In this document: positions 43,706 through 54,575 of the stretch, one piece after another
Layout of the letters: the number at the start of each line of letters is the position of its first letter
Position numbering within the stretch: the first letter of the stretch is position 1
NCBI RefSeq assembly: GCF_007475365.1
Contig: NZ_CP034442.1
Location: 1,116,001 to 1,180,000, forward strand
Source: Streptococcus oralis subsp. dentisani
Lineage (GTDB): Bacteria > Bacillota > Bacilli > Lactobacillales > Streptococcaceae
Length of the DNA: 64,000 nucleotides
Direction: 5' to 3'
Made by a program: the position numbers and the translations under genes
Notes under the pieces: model-generated
Told to the model about the DNA's origin: nothing
The model's input: only the letters and a program-made list of their open reading frames with translations
The model's database searches: none

Positions 43706-45145
43706 ATGAATAAAAGTATGATTCGTTACCTCCTCTCAAAACTTCTCTTGATTGAGGCTGTTCTCCTTCTAGTACCTGTTGGTGTAGCAACCTATTACCA
43801 AGAATCCAGTCAAGTATTTATCGCTCTCTTTTCTACGATTGGAATTTTAGTCCTTCTCGGTGGTCTAGGCGTTTTACGAAAACCGAAAAATCAACGGATT
43901 TACGCCAAGGAAGGGGTCTTAATCGTTGCCCTCTGTTGGATTCTCTGGTCTTTCTTTGGTGGCCTCCCCTTTGTCTTTTCAGGACAAATCCCAAGCGTCA
44001 TCGATGCCTTCTTTGAAATCAGCTCTGGTTTTACAACTACAGGAGCAACTATTCTGAACGATGTTTCCGTTCTCAGTCGTTCCCTCCTCTTCTGGCGAAG
44101 TTTTACCCACTTGATCGGAGGGATGGGGGTGCTTGTTTTCGCACTTGCTATTATGGACAATGCTAAGAATAGTCACTTAGAGGTGATGAAGGCAGAGGTC
44201 CCTGGTCCTGTCTTTGGTAAGGTTGTATCCAAACTGAGAAATACTGCCCAGATCCTCTATCTGCTTTATCTGGCTCTCTTCTCCCTTTTTGTGGTTATCT
44301 ACTACCTAGCAGGTATGCCTCTCTATGATAGTTTTGTCATCGCTATGGGAACAGCAGGAACTGGGGGCTTTACCGTCTATAACGACGGAATTGCCCACTA
44401 CGGTAGCTCACTCATCACCTATCTAGTTAGTATCGGTGTTCTGGTTTTTGGGGTTAACTTTAATCTCTACTACTACCTCATGCTCCGTCGGGTCAAGGCC
44501 TTCTTTGGAGATGAAGAACTGCGGGCTTATGTGATTATTGTCCTAGTGTCTACAGGCTTGATTACCCTCAACACCCTCCACCTCTACCAAGGTGTGTCTA
44601 AGAGTTTTGAGATGGCTCTCTTCCAAGTGTCTAATATCATCACGACAACTGGATTTGGTTACGGAGATATTACCAACTGGCCCCTCTTCTCCCAATTTAT
44701 CCTCCTCTTCCTCATGGGAATCGGTGGATCAGCTGGCTCAACCGCAGGTGGTCTCAAAGTGATCAGAGGACTCATCCTCTCAAAAATTGCTAAAAATCAG
44801 ATTTTGTCCATCTTATCCCCTCACCGTGTCTTGACTCTACATGTCAACAAAACTGTGATTGACAAGGATACCCAGCACAAGATTCTTAAATATTTTGCCA
44901 TCTACGTGATGATTATACTCTCTCTCATCTTTATCGTCAGTCTTGATAGCAATGATTTTCTAGTCGTGACCAGTGCTGTCTTCAGCTGTTTTAACAATAT
45001 CGGACCTATTCTAGGTACAACCTCTAGTTTTGCCATCTTTAGTCCCATCTCTAAAATCCTGCTCTCCTTTGCAATGATTGCAGGCCGCTTAGAGATATAC
45101 CCCATTTTGCTCCTCTTTATGAAACGCACCTGGTCTAAACGTTAA
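43706..45145 (+). CDS. trkH: Potassium uptake channel TrkH
   Basis: A 479-residue membrane protein of the Trk/Ktr/HKT family with four pore-loop repeats. The filter-type motifs include SSGFTTTGAT, GTAGTGGFTVYN, TTTGFGYGD and a final FNNIGPILG. It takes up K under the control of TrkA encoded just upstream. GAGAGG lies before the ATG. A terminator follows. Confidence 0.93.
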   Translation: MNKSMIRYLLSKLLLIEAVLLLVPVGVATYYQESSQVFIALFSTIGILVLLGGLGVLRKPKNQRIYAKEGVLIVALCWILWSFFGGLPFVFSGQIPSVIDAFFEISSGFTTTGATILNDVSVLSRSLLFWRSFTHLIGGMGVLVFALAIMDNAKNSHLEVMKAEVPGPVFGKVVSKLRNTAQILYLLYLALFSLFVVIYYLAGMPLYDSFVIAMGTAGTGGFTVYNDGIAHYGSSLITYLVSIGVLVFGVNFNLYYYLMLRRVKAFFGDEELRAYVIIVLVSTGLITLNTLHLYQGVSKSFEMALFQVSNIITTTGFGYGDITNWPLFSQFILLFLMGIGGSAGSTAGGLKVIRGLILSKIAKNQILSILSPHRVLTLHVNKTVIDKDTQHKILKYFAIYVMIILSLIFIVSLDSNDFLVVTSAVFSCFNNIGPILGTTSSFAIFSPISKILLSFAMIAGRLEIYPILLLFMKRTWSKR

Positions 45146-45154
45146 TTACAATAC

Positions 45155-45191
45155 AATCCCCTTTTACAAACTCGTAAAAGGGGAATTTTTC
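45155..45191 (+). terminator. trkH terminator
   Basis: CCCCTTTTAC / GTAAAAGGGG arms and a T run. Confidence 0.88.
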
Positions 45192-45194
45192 TAT

Positions 45195-45224
45195 TAAAAA
45201 TGAGAAGACCTTTCGGTCCTCTCC
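45195..45224 (-). terminator. Terminator of the ami operon
   Basis: GAGAAGACC-TTTC-GGTCCTCTC hairpin; on the minus strand it is followed by TTTTT. It lies just after the amiF stop. Confidence 0.85.
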
Positions 45225-45232
45225 TAGTCTGT

Positions 45233-46162
45233 TTATTTTTTAAGAGCTTCTTTATAACGAGCAACTTCCGCTTGGTTAGCCCAAACATAGTGACCTGGAC
45301 GAATTTCTACCATAGATGGCTTGTCTGTCTCATAGTCATGTTGGTCAGGATCGTAAACTTTCAAGACCTTCTTGCGTTCCAAGATTGGATCTGGAATCGG
45401 TACAGCAGATAGAAGCGCCTGAGTGTATGGGTGGACAGGATTGTTAAACAACTCCTCTGTCTCCGCCACTTCAACGATAACTCCCTTATAAATAACTGCG
45501 ATACGGTCTGAGATAAAGCGAACAACTGACAAGTCATGCGCGATAAAGAGATAGGTCAAGCCCAACTCTTTTTGGAACTTCTTGAGCAAGTTCAAGACTT
45601 GCGCACGCACTGATACGTCCAAGGCTGAAATTGGCTCATCTGCAATAACAAAATCAGGTTCCATTACAAGGGCACGGGCAATCCCGATACGCTGACGTTG
45701 ACCACCAGAAAACTCGTGTGGATAGCGGGTCAAGTGTTCTTTCAAAAGTCCAACTTCATGGATCATCTTTTGAACTTTTTCTTTTCGATCTTCTTCGTCT
45801 TTGAACAAATGGTAGTTGTAAAGACCTTCAGAGATGATATAGTCAACTGTTGCACGCTCATTCAAGCTGGCTGCAGGGTCCTGGAAAATCATTTGGATAC
45901 GACGAATCAAGTCTGAGGATTCCTTGTGAGATTTTTTTCCATTGATTTTCTGGCCATCAAAGATAATCTCTCCTTTACTGGTATTATTTAAACCAATAAT
46001 GGCACGACCAATCGTTGTTTTCCCACTACCAGACTCACCTACAAGAGAGAAAGTTTCTCCCTTATTGATAAAGAAGTTGGCGTTTTTAACCGCCACAAAC
46101 TTCTTACTTCCTTCACCGAAGGAAATTTCTAAATCTTTAATTTCTACTAATTTTTCAGACAT
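45233..46162 (-). CDS. amiF: Oligopeptide ABC importer ATPase AmiF
   Basis: A 309-residue ATPase with Walker [10 protein letters not shown], signature [14 protein letters not shown], Walker [13 protein letters not shown] and the C-terminal oligopeptide/dipeptide domain ([16 protein letters not shown]). It is the last gene of amiACDEF. The complex imports oligopeptides, including signalling peptides that act on Rgg-type and competence regulators in streptococci. Ten bases separate it from amiE. Confidence 0.96.
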   Translation of the reverse strand: MSEKLVEIKDLEISFGEGSKKFVAVKNANFFINKGETFSLVGESGSGKTTIGRAIIGLNNTSKGEIIFDGQKINGKKSHKESSDLIRRIQMIFQDPAASLNERATVDYIISEGLYNYHLFKDEEDRKEKVQKMIHEVGLLKEHLTRYPHEFSGGQRQRIGIARALVMEPDFVIADEPISALDVSVRAQVLNLLKKFQKELGLTYLFIAHDLSVVRFISDRIAVIYKGVIVEVAETEELFNNPVHPYTQALLSAVPIPDPILERKKVLKVYDPDQHDYETDKPSMVEIRPGHYVWANQAEVARYKEALKK

Positions 46163-46172
46163 TTCCTTCCTC

Positions 46173-47240
46173 CTAGTCTTCTAGATGAGCAAAGCCCATT
46201 TTATCACGAATCTTGTCATGCAAATCTGCAATGACTCCAGGTTTTTCAACTTTAGGAGCATTCTCATGAAGCAACCAAGTCTTAGCCCAGTGGGTATCAG
46301 TGACTGAAAACTTAGGTGCCTTCTCTTCAAAATCAATTTGCATCGCATAATCTGAACGAAGGGCAAAAGCATCACCTTTCAACTCAGTATAAAGAGACGG
46401 TGGTGTTCCTGGGATAGAGTACAATTCCCCTTTGTCATCAGCGAGCTGAGGCAAGCTAGACAAGAGACTCCAAGTATATGGATGACGTGGATCGTAGAAG
46501 ACTTCCTCAACAGTACCGTACTCTACAATTTCCCCAGCATACATAACCGCTACCTTATCGGCAATACTTGCTACCACACCAAGGTCATGGGTGATGAAGA
46601 TAATGGTAAAGTGGTACTCATTTTGCAAGGTTTTAAGCAAATCAATGATTTGCGCTTGAATGGTTACATCAAGGGCCGTAGTCGGCTCGTCACAGATCAA
46701 GATATCTGGACGACAGGCAAGGGCAATCGCAATAACGATACGTTGGCGCATCCCTCCAGAATATTGGAAAGGATACTCGTCAAAACGTTTTTCAGCGTCT
46801 GGAATTCCGACCTTGTTCATATAGTCGATTGCCATCTCTTTGGCTTCCTTAGCTGTTTTCCCTTGATGTTTAACGATAACTTCTGTGATTTGGCTACCGA
46901 TTGTATTGATTGGGTCCAAGCTCGTCATTGGATCTTGGAAGATGGTCGCAATTTTAGCACCACGAATCTTCTCCCATTCCTTGTTAGAATTCAAGGCGGT
47001 CAAGTCTTGTCCACGATAGTCGATGCTTCCTTGGGCAATACGTCCATTGTCTTCTAACATCCCTGTAAAGGTTTTTGTTAAAACAGATTTACCAGAACCA
47101 GACTCACCTACCAAGGCAAGAACTTCTCCTTCAATCAGGTCCAGAGAAACTCCTCGGATAGCCGTCAGAACTTTGTCACGAACGTCAAATTCCACGACAA
47201 TATCACGAGCAGTCAAAATTACATTATTTTCTTTTGTCAT
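46173..47240 (-). CDS. amiE: Oligopeptide ABC importer ATPase AmiE
   Basis: A 355-residue ATPase with Walker [10 protein letters not shown], signature [14 protein letters not shown], Walker [13 protein letters not shown] and the C-terminal peptide-transporter domain ([14 protein letters not shown]). It forms the heterodimeric motor with AmiF. Eight bases separate it from amiD. Confidence 0.96.
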   Translation of the reverse strand: MTKENNVILTARDIVVEFDVRDKVLTAIRGVSLDLIEGEVLALVGESGSGKSVLTKTFTGMLEDNGRIAQGSIDYRGQDLTALNSNKEWEKIRGAKIATIFQDPMTSLDPINTIGSQITEVIVKHQGKTAKEAKEMAIDYMNKVGIPDAEKRFDEYPFQYSGGMRQRIVIAIALACRPDILICDEPTTALDVTIQAQIIDLLKTLQNEYHFTIIFITHDLGVVASIADKVAVMYAGEIVEYGTVEEVFYDPRHPYTWSLLSSLPQLADDKGELYSIPGTPPSLYTELKGDAFALRSDYAMQIDFEEKAPKFSVTDTHWAKTWLLHENAPKVEKPGVIADLHDKIRDKMGFAHLED

Positions 47241-47248
47241 GTCTACTC

Positions 47249-48175
47249 CTATCTATGTGTACGTGGATCACTAGCGTCCGCTAGGTTTTGACCAACAACG
47301 AAAAGAGATAGGGATACCAAGATCAAGGTTGTCAACGGAATCCAGAACAAGTAAGCGTTGGTCGTAACGTTTTGTGAGTAATCTGAGATCAAACGTCCCA
47401 AACTTGGCACTGTTACAGGTAATCCCAATCCAAAGAAGGAAAGGAAGGCTTCATAAGAGATGAAGCTTGGCAACATCAAGGTCATTGTAGAAACAATAAC
47501 AGATACCAATTGTGGCATGATATTTTTAACGATGATTTTAAAGGTTGGTGTTCCAAGTGTTTGTGAAGCGAGGTTGTATTCCAAGTCACGGTAACGCATG
47601 ATTTGGATACGAATCATATAAGCAATCCCAATCCAAGTTGTCACACTCATGGCAAAAATCAAATTCCAGAAACCAGCACCAATTGAGTAAGTCAAGACAA
47701 TGACAATCAAGAGAGATGGAATGTTTGAAATAATGTTATAAACTTCCATCATGACGCGGTCAACGGATTTTGAAATCCCCCAAATCCCACCAACAATAAC
47801 CCCGATCACAAGGTTGATAAAAGTGGCAATGACAGAGATAAGAATTGAATTACGCGCACCAAACCAAACCCCGTCAAACAAGGATTTACCATTGCTGTCT
47901 GTACCAAACCAATGTTCAGCGTTTGGTTTGATAAAACGAGCAGAAAAGTCATTGACCTTGCTTACATCGTTAAAGTCAAACTTCGAGAACATTGGGTAAA
48001 TAAAGCTCATCAGGATAATGGCTACCAAAATCCCCAACATAACGACTGTTGATTTTTTCTTTAGAAATTGTCTAAATACAGAACCCCAGTATGAATAGGC
48101 AGGAGCATCAATTGTTTCAGAGGCAAAATCGTCACGTTTTACGAACTGAAATTTTTCTTTATCGATTGTTGACAT
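47249..48175 (-). CDS. amiD: Oligopeptide ABC importer permease AmiD
   Basis: A 308-residue permease of the OppC type: an N-terminal membrane segment, an extracellular loop ([20 protein letters not shown]) and a five-segment core with the EAA-like motif. It pairs with AmiC. Its start overlaps the amiC stop by one base (TAATG). Confidence 0.96.
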   Translation of the reverse strand: MSTIDKEKFQFVKRDDFASETIDAPAYSYWGSVFRQFLKKKSTVVMLGILVAIILMSFIYPMFSKFDFNDVSKVNDFSARFIKPNAEHWFGTDSNGKSLFDGVWFGARNSILISVIATFINLVIGVIVGGIWGISKSVDRVMMEVYNIISNIPSLLIVIVLTYSIGAGFWNLIFAMSVTTWIGIAYMIRIQIMRYRDLEYNLASQTLGTPTFKIIVKNIMPQLVSVIVSTMTLMLPSFISYEAFLSFFGLGLPVTVPSLGRLISDYSQNVTTNAYLFWIPLTTLILVSLSLFVVGQNLADASDPRTHR

Positions 48176-49671
48176 TATTTGCCTCCTTTCTCTGTCAATT
48201 TAATACGTGGGTCAAGCATGGTCATCCAGATATCTCCTACAAAGAGTGAGAAGATAGAAATACATGTGAAGATGAAGACGAGACCAACTACCATTGAGTT
48301 GTTTGATGCCTTAACAGAGTCAATCAACATTTTACCCATACCTGGGAAGGCGAAGACCGTTTCTGTCAATGTTGCACCACCAATAACTCCGATTACGGCA
48401 CCAGGAATACCTGAAACCAAAGGAACCATGGCATTTTTAAAGATGTGTTTATTTGAAATTTCTTTTTCAGACAGTCCTTTTGCACGAGCAAAACGTACAA
48501 AGTCCTGAGATTGCAAGTCGATCATGTAACGACGGATCCAGATAGCTGTACTTGGCGCTCCCAACAAACCTAGAATGACTGCCGGCAAGACATAGGAACG
48601 CCAATCCCCAGCCCCCAAGATAGGGAATGAGTCTGGCAGACCAATAGATGATCCAATCAAGCGCACGATGTAAACCAAGGCAATCGTTGGAAGGGCAAGC
48701 AAGAAGGTTAGAGCACCTGTCGAGAAGCTATCAATCCAAGTATTCTTGTGGCGAGCCATAGCAGATCCAAGAGGAATTGCGATAGCATAAGAAATAATCA
48801 AACCAATCAAACCAGCAACAGCCGAGCTTGCAATCATTGATGGATATTGATAATTACTTTCTGTAGCTGTATATGGATCATCTTTACCATAGTTGGCTAC
48901 TTCACGCGCATCTGCTTGACTTGGAGATTTGTAGGTACGAGAGTAAATATCTACAGATGAAGTCTTTTTACCCGTAGGGAATTGAACTTCTGATGTCTTG
49001 ATTTGTCCCTGACCCTGTGTGATAACTTGAAGCACTGGTGTGTTTGCATAAGTTGGGTAAGAGTCTCCCAAGTTAATGTTCACAAAGTTTTGGTGTACAA
49101 ATGGAAATTGACTATTGAAATACAAAAGATATTTATGCTTTGTACCCGAACCAACCAATGACCAACCAATAGCAGGGTCATTTTCAAAACGAAGATAACG
49201 TTCCAAGTTTGGATTTTCAGGGTCTTGAATCTTGTTTGTATGATCAATGTCGAGCAAGTTCGAGTAGAATTTGAAAACACGTTCAAAAATTGGAATTTCA
49301 CGCGTAGCATAGAATTGACCACTTTCTGAGAATACACCGAGTGTCCAACCATTCCCTAGTTGGTTGATGTATTTTTCGTAGATTGCCTTATTAGTTTCAT
49401 TGGCATCAACGGTTACAGATGAGTCCATTGTGCTCGCTTTTTCTTGCAACTCCTTGGTATCGTAGTACTCGATATAGCCCATCCGCTCATAAACGGTGTT
49501 TTCATAATTGTCCCGTTTATCTGGCGTCGTTGCAATTTTGTTATAGTTGGTATCCTGCTTGAAAATCAGTTTTCGAGGAACCATCGTATAGATAATCGTG
49601 TAGGTCAAGGTTGTCACCAAGAAGATAGACACCAATGAACGCAATACACGCATAAAAATATATTTCTTCAT
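48175..49671 (-). CDS. amiC: Oligopeptide ABC importer permease AmiC
   Basis: A 498-residue permease of the OppB type, longer than the enterobacterial form because of a large extracellular loop (about 35-275) between the first membrane segment and the core, as usual in streptococci. The EAA-type loop is near 395 ([20 protein letters not shown]). AAAGGAAACG lies before the ATG. Confidence 0.96.
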   Translation of the reverse strand: MKKYIFMRVLRSLVSIFLVTTLTYTIIYTMVPRKLIFKQDTNYNKIATTPDKRDNYENTVYERMGYIEYYDTKELQEKASTMDSSVTVDANETNKAIYEKYINQLGNGWTLGVFSESGQFYATREIPIFERVFKFYSNLLDIDHTNKIQDPENPNLERYLRFENDPAIGWSLVGSGTKHKYLLYFNSQFPFVHQNFVNINLGDSYPTYANTPVLQVITQGQGQIKTSEVQFPTGKKTSSVDIYSRTYKSPSQADAREVANYGKDDPYTATESNYQYPSMIASSAVAGLIGLIISYAIAIPLGSAMARHKNTWIDSFSTGALTFLLALPTIALVYIVRLIGSSIGLPDSFPILGAGDWRSYVLPAVILGLLGAPSTAIWIRRYMIDLQSQDFVRFARAKGLSEKEISNKHIFKNAMVPLVSGIPGAVIGVIGGATLTETVFAFPGMGKMLIDSVKASNNSMVVGLVFIFTCISIFSLFVGDIWMTMLDPRIKLTEKGGK

Positions 49672-49696
49672 ATCGTTTCCTTTTAAAATCCCAAAA

Positions 49697-49725
49697 GAAC
49701 CTTCTCCTCATGGAGAGAAAGTTCT
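49697..49725 (-). terminator. Hairpin between amiA and amiC (leaky terminator)
   Basis: AGAACTTTCTCTCC / GGAGAAGGTTCT arms in the 66-base gap. A short T-rich stretch follows on the minus strand. It probably lets part of the transcripts continue, giving more binding protein than permease. Confidence 0.65.
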
Positions 49726-49737
49726 CTTGAGAGTTAT

Positions 49738-51717
49738 TTATTTAACGTGATTTGTCAATTCTTTTTGAATTTTTTCGTTTGATTCTTTTTTCTCTTTGAG
49801 CCATTTCTCACGAGCTTGTTCGTACTCAGCTTTCGTTACAACCTTATCCTGTAGCTGAATGTACTTGAAGTAAAGATCTGAACTCTTGTCTCCAGATTGG
49901 CTATAAGAAGCTGTGAATGGTACTACACGAGAAATGAATGGTGCTGCACCGCTACCAGACATAGCAGGGATGAAGAGAGAGCTATCTGTCAACCAAGCCT
50001 GAGCTGCAGCGTATTTCTCATAACGAACATTCAAATCACTGGTTTCTTTAGCGGCTTCATCAACTAACTTATCGTATTCTTTCAAACCAACTTGACTAAC
50101 TGCTGGGTTCGCTGGATCGTCAAATCCCATGTATGTCTTGGTTTGCGACTTGTTTGTTGATTTGAGGATATCAAGGTAAGTTGATGGATCTTCATAGTCT
50201 GGGTTCCATCCAACTGCACCTGATAGATCCCAATCTTCTGCTGCTGCGTTTGGTGCATGGTAAGTGATATTTAATGCCTCATCTTTAGAAATTTGATGAA
50301 TGTCAATGACTACATTTTCTTCACCAAGCACTTTTTCAACTGTCTGTTTGAAGGATTGGATACGAGCAATATACCCTTTGTTTGTTTGATCTACTGGGAT
50401 ATCCAAATGGATTGGGAATTTCACCCCTTCAGCTTCTAATGCAGTTTTAGCTTTTGCAAGTTCTGCTTTGGCCTTATCTGCGTTGAAGAGTCCATCTTGA
50501 CCATCCGCAAAGTTTACGTTCTTCCACTCATCACCATAAGCTGCCATCTTCTCAGTTACCAAGTCACCGAAGGTCTTGTCACCCGCAGCGACAAAATCTG
50601 GTTTTACAAAGAGGTTACGAACTGCAAGAGGAGCACCTTCTTTACCATTGATTTGCGCTGAATAAGCTGTACGGTCAACGGCAAAGTTCAAGGCCTGACG
50701 GAAGTCTTTGTTAAGAAGGGCTTTTTTAGTTGACGTTTTTTCTTCGTCAGTTGTTTTAGCGGTGTATTTGTAACTTTGACGGTCAATATTTACACCCAAA
50801 CCAGTGATTCCTGGTCCAGCTGGTGTGTAGTAGATATTGTCTTTGTAGGTCTCCGCTACTTTAGAGTAGTTTGAACTTGTCGGGAAGAGACGAGCATAGC
50901 TATAGGCTCCACTTGTAAAGTTCCGTTCAAGAGACTCTTGATCTGATCCGTCATAGAAAGCGAGGGTAACTTTATCAAGATGAACATTTTCCTTATCCCA
51001 ATATTGTTCATTCTTCGCAAACTCGATAGAAGACTTGGCAGTCAAACCTTTCAGCAAGAACGGGCCATTGTAAAGTAACGATGTAGGATCCGTTGGTTTG
51101 GCAAAATCATCCCCTTTTGATTTTTCAAATTCTTCGTTTAATGGCCAGAAGATTGAGTAAGCCATTTTAGAGTTCCAGTATGGTTCTGGTTGGTTCAATG
51201 TATACTCAAGAGTATAATCATCAACTGCCTTAACACCTACTGTAGAAAAGTCTTTTGAATTTCCTGCCAAATAGTCAGACAACCCTTTAACAGAATTCTC
51301 TGCTAGATAAAGTGCTTCTGACTTTTTATCTGCTGCGTGTTTTAAACCATTTACAAAGTCTTTAGCTGTCACTTCAGCATATTCTTCCCCCTCAGAGGTA
51401 AACCATTTGACACCTTTACGGATTTTGTAGGTATAGGTCAAACCATCTTTTGAAACTGACCAGTCTTCTGCAACTGCAGGAGTCAAGTTCCCATATTTGT
51501 CATTTGTAAAGAGACCATCAATACCATTTGAAGTGGCTAATTTAGTACTTTGTTTCCCCGAAGTAAGGTAATCCAATGTTTCAGGATCTGATGAATAAAC
51601 ATAGCCATAAGTTTTTGGCGCTGTTGAACCAGACGATTTCGAAGAACCGCAAGCAGCTAGTGTGCTAGCCGCTAATAGGGCAACTCCTGCCGCAACCAAT
51701 ACCCTATTTTTTTTCAT
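49738..51717 (-). CDS. amiA: Oligopeptide-binding lipoprotein AmiA
   Basis: A 659-residue lipoprotein. The start at 51717 gives a proper signal peptide (MKKNRVLVAAGVALLAAS) and lipobox TLAAC; the upstream in-frame ATG adds a non-signal extension that includes the ribosome binding site. It is a type-2 SBP_bac_5 fold (YGYVYSSDPETLDYLTSG, LAENSVKGLSDYLAGN). It delivers peptides to AmiCDEF. Streptococci often have AliA/AliB paralogues; its position at the head of the operon identifies it as AmiA. Confidence 0.96.
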   Translation of the reverse strand: MKKNRVLVAAGVALLAASTLAACGSSKSSGSTAPKTYGYVYSSDPETLDYLTSGKQSTKLATSNGIDGLFTNDKYGNLTPAVAEDWSVSKDGLTYTYKIRKGVKWFTSEGEEYAEVTAKDFVNGLKHAADKKSEALYLAENSVKGLSDYLAGNSKDFSTVGVKAVDDYTLEYTLNQPEPYWNSKMAYSIFWPLNEEFEKSKGDDFAKPTDPTSLLYNGPFLLKGLTAKSSIEFAKNEQYWDKENVHLDKVTLAFYDGSDQESLERNFTSGAYSYARLFPTSSNYSKVAETYKDNIYYTPAGPGITGLGVNIDRQSYKYTAKTTDEEKTSTKKALLNKDFRQALNFAVDRTAYSAQINGKEGAPLAVRNLFVKPDFVAAGDKTFGDLVTEKMAAYGDEWKNVNFADGQDGLFNADKAKAELAKAKTALEAEGVKFPIHLDIPVDQTNKGYIARIQSFKQTVEKVLGEENVVIDIHQISKDEALNITYHAPNAAAEDWDLSGAVGWNPDYEDPSTYLDILKSTNKSQTKTYMGFDDPANPAVSQVGLKEYDKLVDEAAKETSDLNVRYEKYAAAQAWLTDSSLFIPAMSGSGAAPFISRVVPFTASYSQSGDKSSDLYFKYIQLQDKVVTKAEYEQAREKWLKEKKESNEKIQKELTNHVK

Positions 51718-51755
51718 GTATGTAACTCCTCTTAAAAATTTTAGGCTTATTGTCA

Positions 51756-51784
51756 ATTATACCATAGATTTCTCAAAAAGTAAA
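51756..51784 (-). promoter_or_regulatory. amiA promoter
   Basis: Minus strand TTTACT (51779-51784), a 17-base spacer, TATAAT (51756-51761) with an upstream TGG (extended -10). Confidence 0.75.
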
Positions 51785-51980
51785 CGAATTTTCAGAATAT
51801 TTAGGCTTGTAACCATAAAAAACTTTCATTTATCAAATTTTTCTATTCTTTGTTTGCTATCTATCAAGTCATAAGGCAAACCTAATGTCCATAAAGCCTG
51901 ATTTTCAGGTTTTCTCTCCCCATTTTTCTATCCAGTCAGAAATGGCAAGCTTCTAAATTGGATTTTCGATTAAGAAACTA

Positions 51981-52009
51981 TTGACGTAGAATCATTTTCA
52001 AGGTATAAT
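51981..52009 (+). promoter_or_regulatory. tRNA-Cys promoter
   Basis: TTGACG (51981-51986), a 17-base spacer and TATAAT (52004-52009), 12 bases before the tRNA. Confidence 0.85.
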
Positions 52010-52021
52010 AATAAACGTTGA

Positions 52022-52092
52022 GGCGGTATAGCCAAGTGGTAAGGCACGGCTCTGCAAAAGCTTGATCGTCGGTTCAAATCCGTCTACCGCCT
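52022..52092 (+). tRNA. tRNA-Cys (anticodon GCA)
   Basis: 71 bases that fold as a tRNA: acceptor GGCGGTA / TACCGCC, a D-arm, the anticodon loop CTGCAAA with GCA, and a T-arm with GGTTCAAATCC. No CCA is encoded. It has its own promoter and terminator. Confidence 0.97.
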
Positions 52093-52125
52093 TTCAGTAC
52101 CTGAAATAACAGGAATTAACCGAAT

Positions 52126-52152
52126 GAAAAGCCCGTAAATCGGGCTTTTTTG
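52126..52152 (+). terminator. Terminator after tRNA-Cys
   Basis: AAAAGCCCG / CGGGCTTTT arms and a T run. Confidence 0.9.
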
Positions 52153-52192
52153 TTTTTTTCTTCGGATAAAAATAAGGATAACTTTGAAAATC

Positions 52193-52216
52193 TTTTGGGG
52201 CGAATTTGGGGCGAAT
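52193..52216. repeat. GGGGCGAAT direct repeat beside tRNA-Cys
   Basis: GGGGCGAAT occurs at 52197-52205 and 52208-52216, an 11-base period. It resembles integrase arm sites and may be a scar of an element that used the tRNA. No integrase gene remains. Confidence 0.4.
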
Positions 52217-52244
52217 AAAAAAACAGTGACAAAAATCACTGTTT
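52216..52244 (-). terminator. Terminator of the CorC-like gene
   Basis: AAACAGTGA / TCACTGTTT arms; followed by a T run on the minus strand. Confidence 0.85.
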
Positions 52245-53575
52245 TACTCGGTTTCTTCTTCGGGTTCTAGTTCTGTGATTTGAACTTTTACCTTAGTAAC
52301 GCGCCCATTTTTCACCTTATCATTAGTCAAGACGATTTGTTTGTTTTGGCTGACCAGTTCATAACTGATTTTTTCAGTTGTTGGAATCGTGCCGACACCT
52401 GTCAAATAATAACCGGCAATGGTATCCACATCATCGCTTTCTAGTTCAACGCCAAAGTAGTCGTTGAAGTCGTTAAGATTCATAGTTCCTTGTGCAATAT
52501 AGGTATCCTCACCGATTTGATGGACTTCGATTTCTGCCCTGTCCGTTTCATCATCAATTTCGCCGACAATCTCTTCTAGGAGATCCTCCAGAGTTACCAA
52601 ACCAGCCATACCACCGTATTCGTCTAGTAAGATAGCCATTTGATTTTGGGTATTTCGAAGCTCTTTAAGGAGATCATCCACAAAGATAGTTTCAGGCACA
52701 AATAGTGGCGTTTGGAGGATTCGTTTCCAGATAATATTTTCAAAACCATCCGCATAGGCAGCGTTTAGCAAGCGCTTGGTATGAATCAAACCGATAACAT
52801 TGTCCTTATCCCCATCATAAACAGGAATACGTGAGAAATTTTGCTTCAAAATACTTTCGATAATCGCCTTACTGTCATCCTGAATATCTACCATAAAGGC
52901 GTCTGTACGAGGCACCATTAGCTCACGAGCCATTAGTTCATCTAGAGAAAAGATCCCCTGTAGCATTTCAATCTCATCTGCATCCAGTGTTTCTTCACTA
53001 TTGGTGAGCATGTACTCTATTTCATCACGTGTCATCTTTTCATCAGCATCATCAAAGGTCATTGGGGTCACACGACTCAACAAATTAGTTGAAGCAGATA
53101 GTAGCCAGACAAAGGGACTTACAATCTTTCCAAGACCAATAATAATTGGTGCTGTTCGAATCGCCAAAGCATCTTTCAGATTGAGGGCAATCCGCTTAGG
53201 ATAGAGCTCACCAAAAACAATGGAGATATAGGTCAAGAATGCCAAAGAGAGGAAACTTGCAATGGCGTAAGCCGTCTCTCCGCTTCCCATCCAAGATGCG
53301 ATCACTTGTCCAAGGGTATCCGCCAATTTGGCCCCTGACAAGATCGTAATCAAGGTGATACCGACTTGAATCGTTGATAAAAAGTGATTAGGATTTTCAA
53401 GTACTTTTAGCAAACGGATGTAGCGTTTATCGCCTTCTTCTGCTTTTTGCTCTACTCGGGCACGGTTTAGTGACACCATCGCCATTTCAGTGGCTGAGAA
53501 AAAAGCATTTAACAAGGTCAAGATAAATAATAATACAAACTGTAGCAACAAATTCTGACTGCTCGGGTCTTCCAT
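52244..53575 (-). CDS. CNNM/CorC-family membrane protein with CBS pair
   Basis: A 443-residue protein. The DUF21/CNNM membrane domain is at about 1-190 (FFSATEMAMVSLNRARVEQK). Two CBS domains are at about 215-340 (LMVPRTDAFMVDIQDD, FSRIPVYDGDKDNVIGLIHT), then the CorC_HlyC domain at about 350-435. Proteins of this type transport or sense Mg or Co; the older name hemolysin is misleading. Acidic Glu-rich tail. Single gene. Confidence 0.92.
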   Translation of the reverse strand: MEDPSSQNLLLQFVLLFILTLLNAFFSATEMAMVSLNRARVEQKAEEGDKRYIRLLKVLENPNHFLSTIQVGITLITILSGAKLADTLGQVIASWMGSGETAYAIASFLSLAFLTYISIVFGELYPKRIALNLKDALAIRTAPIIIGLGKIVSPFVWLLSASTNLLSRVTPMTFDDADEKMTRDEIEYMLTNSEETLDADEIEMLQGIFSLDELMARELMVPRTDAFMVDIQDDSKAIIESILKQNFSRIPVYDGDKDNVIGLIHTKRLLNAAYADGFENIIWKRILQTPLFVPETIFVDDLLKELRNTQNQMAILLDEYGGMAGLVTLEDLLEEIVGEIDDETDRAEIEVHQIGEDTYIAQGTMNLNDFNDYFGVELESDDVDTIAGYYLTGVGTIPTTEKISYELVSQNKQIVLTNDKVKNGRVTKVKVQITELEPEEETE

Positions 53576-53654
53576 GGTCTTTCTCCTAAAATAGTATCTT
53601 ATGTTCCATTATATCACAAATTAACGTAGGAATCACATTATTTTCTAATTTATA

Positions 53655-53697
53655 CAATCGCTCCCTTATCAATGACGGACAAGGGAGCGATTTTTGT
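53655..53697. terminator. Hairpin downstream of endA
   Basis: AATCGCTCCCTT / AAGGGAGCGATT, 12-bp perfect arms. The better T run is on the plus strand, so it may act in both directions with different strength. Confidence 0.7.
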
Positions 53698-53714
53698 TCT
53701 TTTATAGATTGTTT

Positions 53715-54539
53715 CTAGTTTATCACCGTGACTTGACCTGTTCGGTAATCAAGCTGGATGCCCTTTTGAACATTTGGGATCAGGACGTTGAATTCCAATT
53801 CTCCATCCGAAGACTTGGCTTCGATTTGTGAAGCAGATGGAACCAAATCCTCATTTGTCGCATAGTGGAGTGTCACGCGGTAACGGACTCTCTTATTCTG
53901 ATCCAAGGCTTTCCTAACCAAACTCTCATAATAGTTCTGACCAGTCGAATCTTCAGCCTGCGCTTGATTCGCCCAAGCTGTCTGGACTGCAATGTTCTTG
54001 GGATTGCTGGTAGAGGCATCAAAACCATCCAAACCACCTATCAAGGCATAGCCCAGCAGGTGTCCTCTATCAACTGCATGTGTATAGATTCCCTTTAGAT
54101 TCTTGACCTGATGCCACCCTGGTGGAGTCCAAGAGGTGGATCCATTGCCAGTCTCTTCACGATTCTTATATTGCCGAGTCGCTTTGGATAAGAGGGCATT
54201 GGCAACAGTTGGGACGGTCTCTTTCCCGACTGGTTTTATTTTATTATCCGCATAGGGTTTGCTAGAAACCTTAGCATCTAGATTGGTTTTATTACCATTG
54301 ACGACAAAGGCACCTGCCCCATTCCATTCTAAACCACCTTTTATTTGGTTCTTGATTGACTCGGTTAAGACACTTTCTGCCAACTCCTGACTGGGAGCTT
54401 CTGAAGCTTGTTTTTTCTGACTAACTTTGGTTTTAGGCGTGTTTGATGTCGACTGCATCTGCTTGATATAATAGCTTCCAGCAGCCAAGAGTAAGAATAT
54501 AAGTAACCCTACTAGTGTCTGTCTCGTTTTTTTGTTCAT
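53715..54539 (-). CDS. endA: DNA-entry nuclease EndA
   Basis: A 274-residue membrane-anchored nuclease: an uncleaved N-terminal signal anchor ([18 protein letters not shown]), then a beta-beta-alpha-metal DNA/RNA non-specific nuclease domain with DRGH at 157-160, whose His is the catalytic base, and an Asn in a [14 protein letters not shown] segment further on. It degrades one strand during transformation and can also attack extracellular DNA traps. It lies downstream of murA and epuA in the pneumococcal order. Confidence 0.95.
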   Translation of the reverse strand: MNKKTRQTLVGLLIFLLLAAGSYYIKQMQSTSNTPKTKVSQKKQASEAPSQELAESVLTESIKNQIKGGLEWNGAGAFVVNGNKTNLDAKVSSKPYADNKIKPVGKETVPTVANALLSKATRQYKNREETGNGSTSWTPPGWHQVKNLKGIYTHAVDRGHLLGYALIGGLDGFDASTSNPKNIAVQTAWANQAQAEDSTGQNYYESLVRKALDQNKRVRYRVTLHYATNEDLVPSASQIEAKSSDGELEFNVLIPNVQKGIQLDYRTGQVTVIN

Positions 54540-54575
54540 TTTTCTCCTTATTTAGAAAAAGACTGGTTTCCCAGT

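Noticed and set aside
53655..53697. Small RNA gene between endA and the CorC-like gene
   Set aside because: Only a single hairpin is visible, with no promoter. A terminator is the simpler reading.
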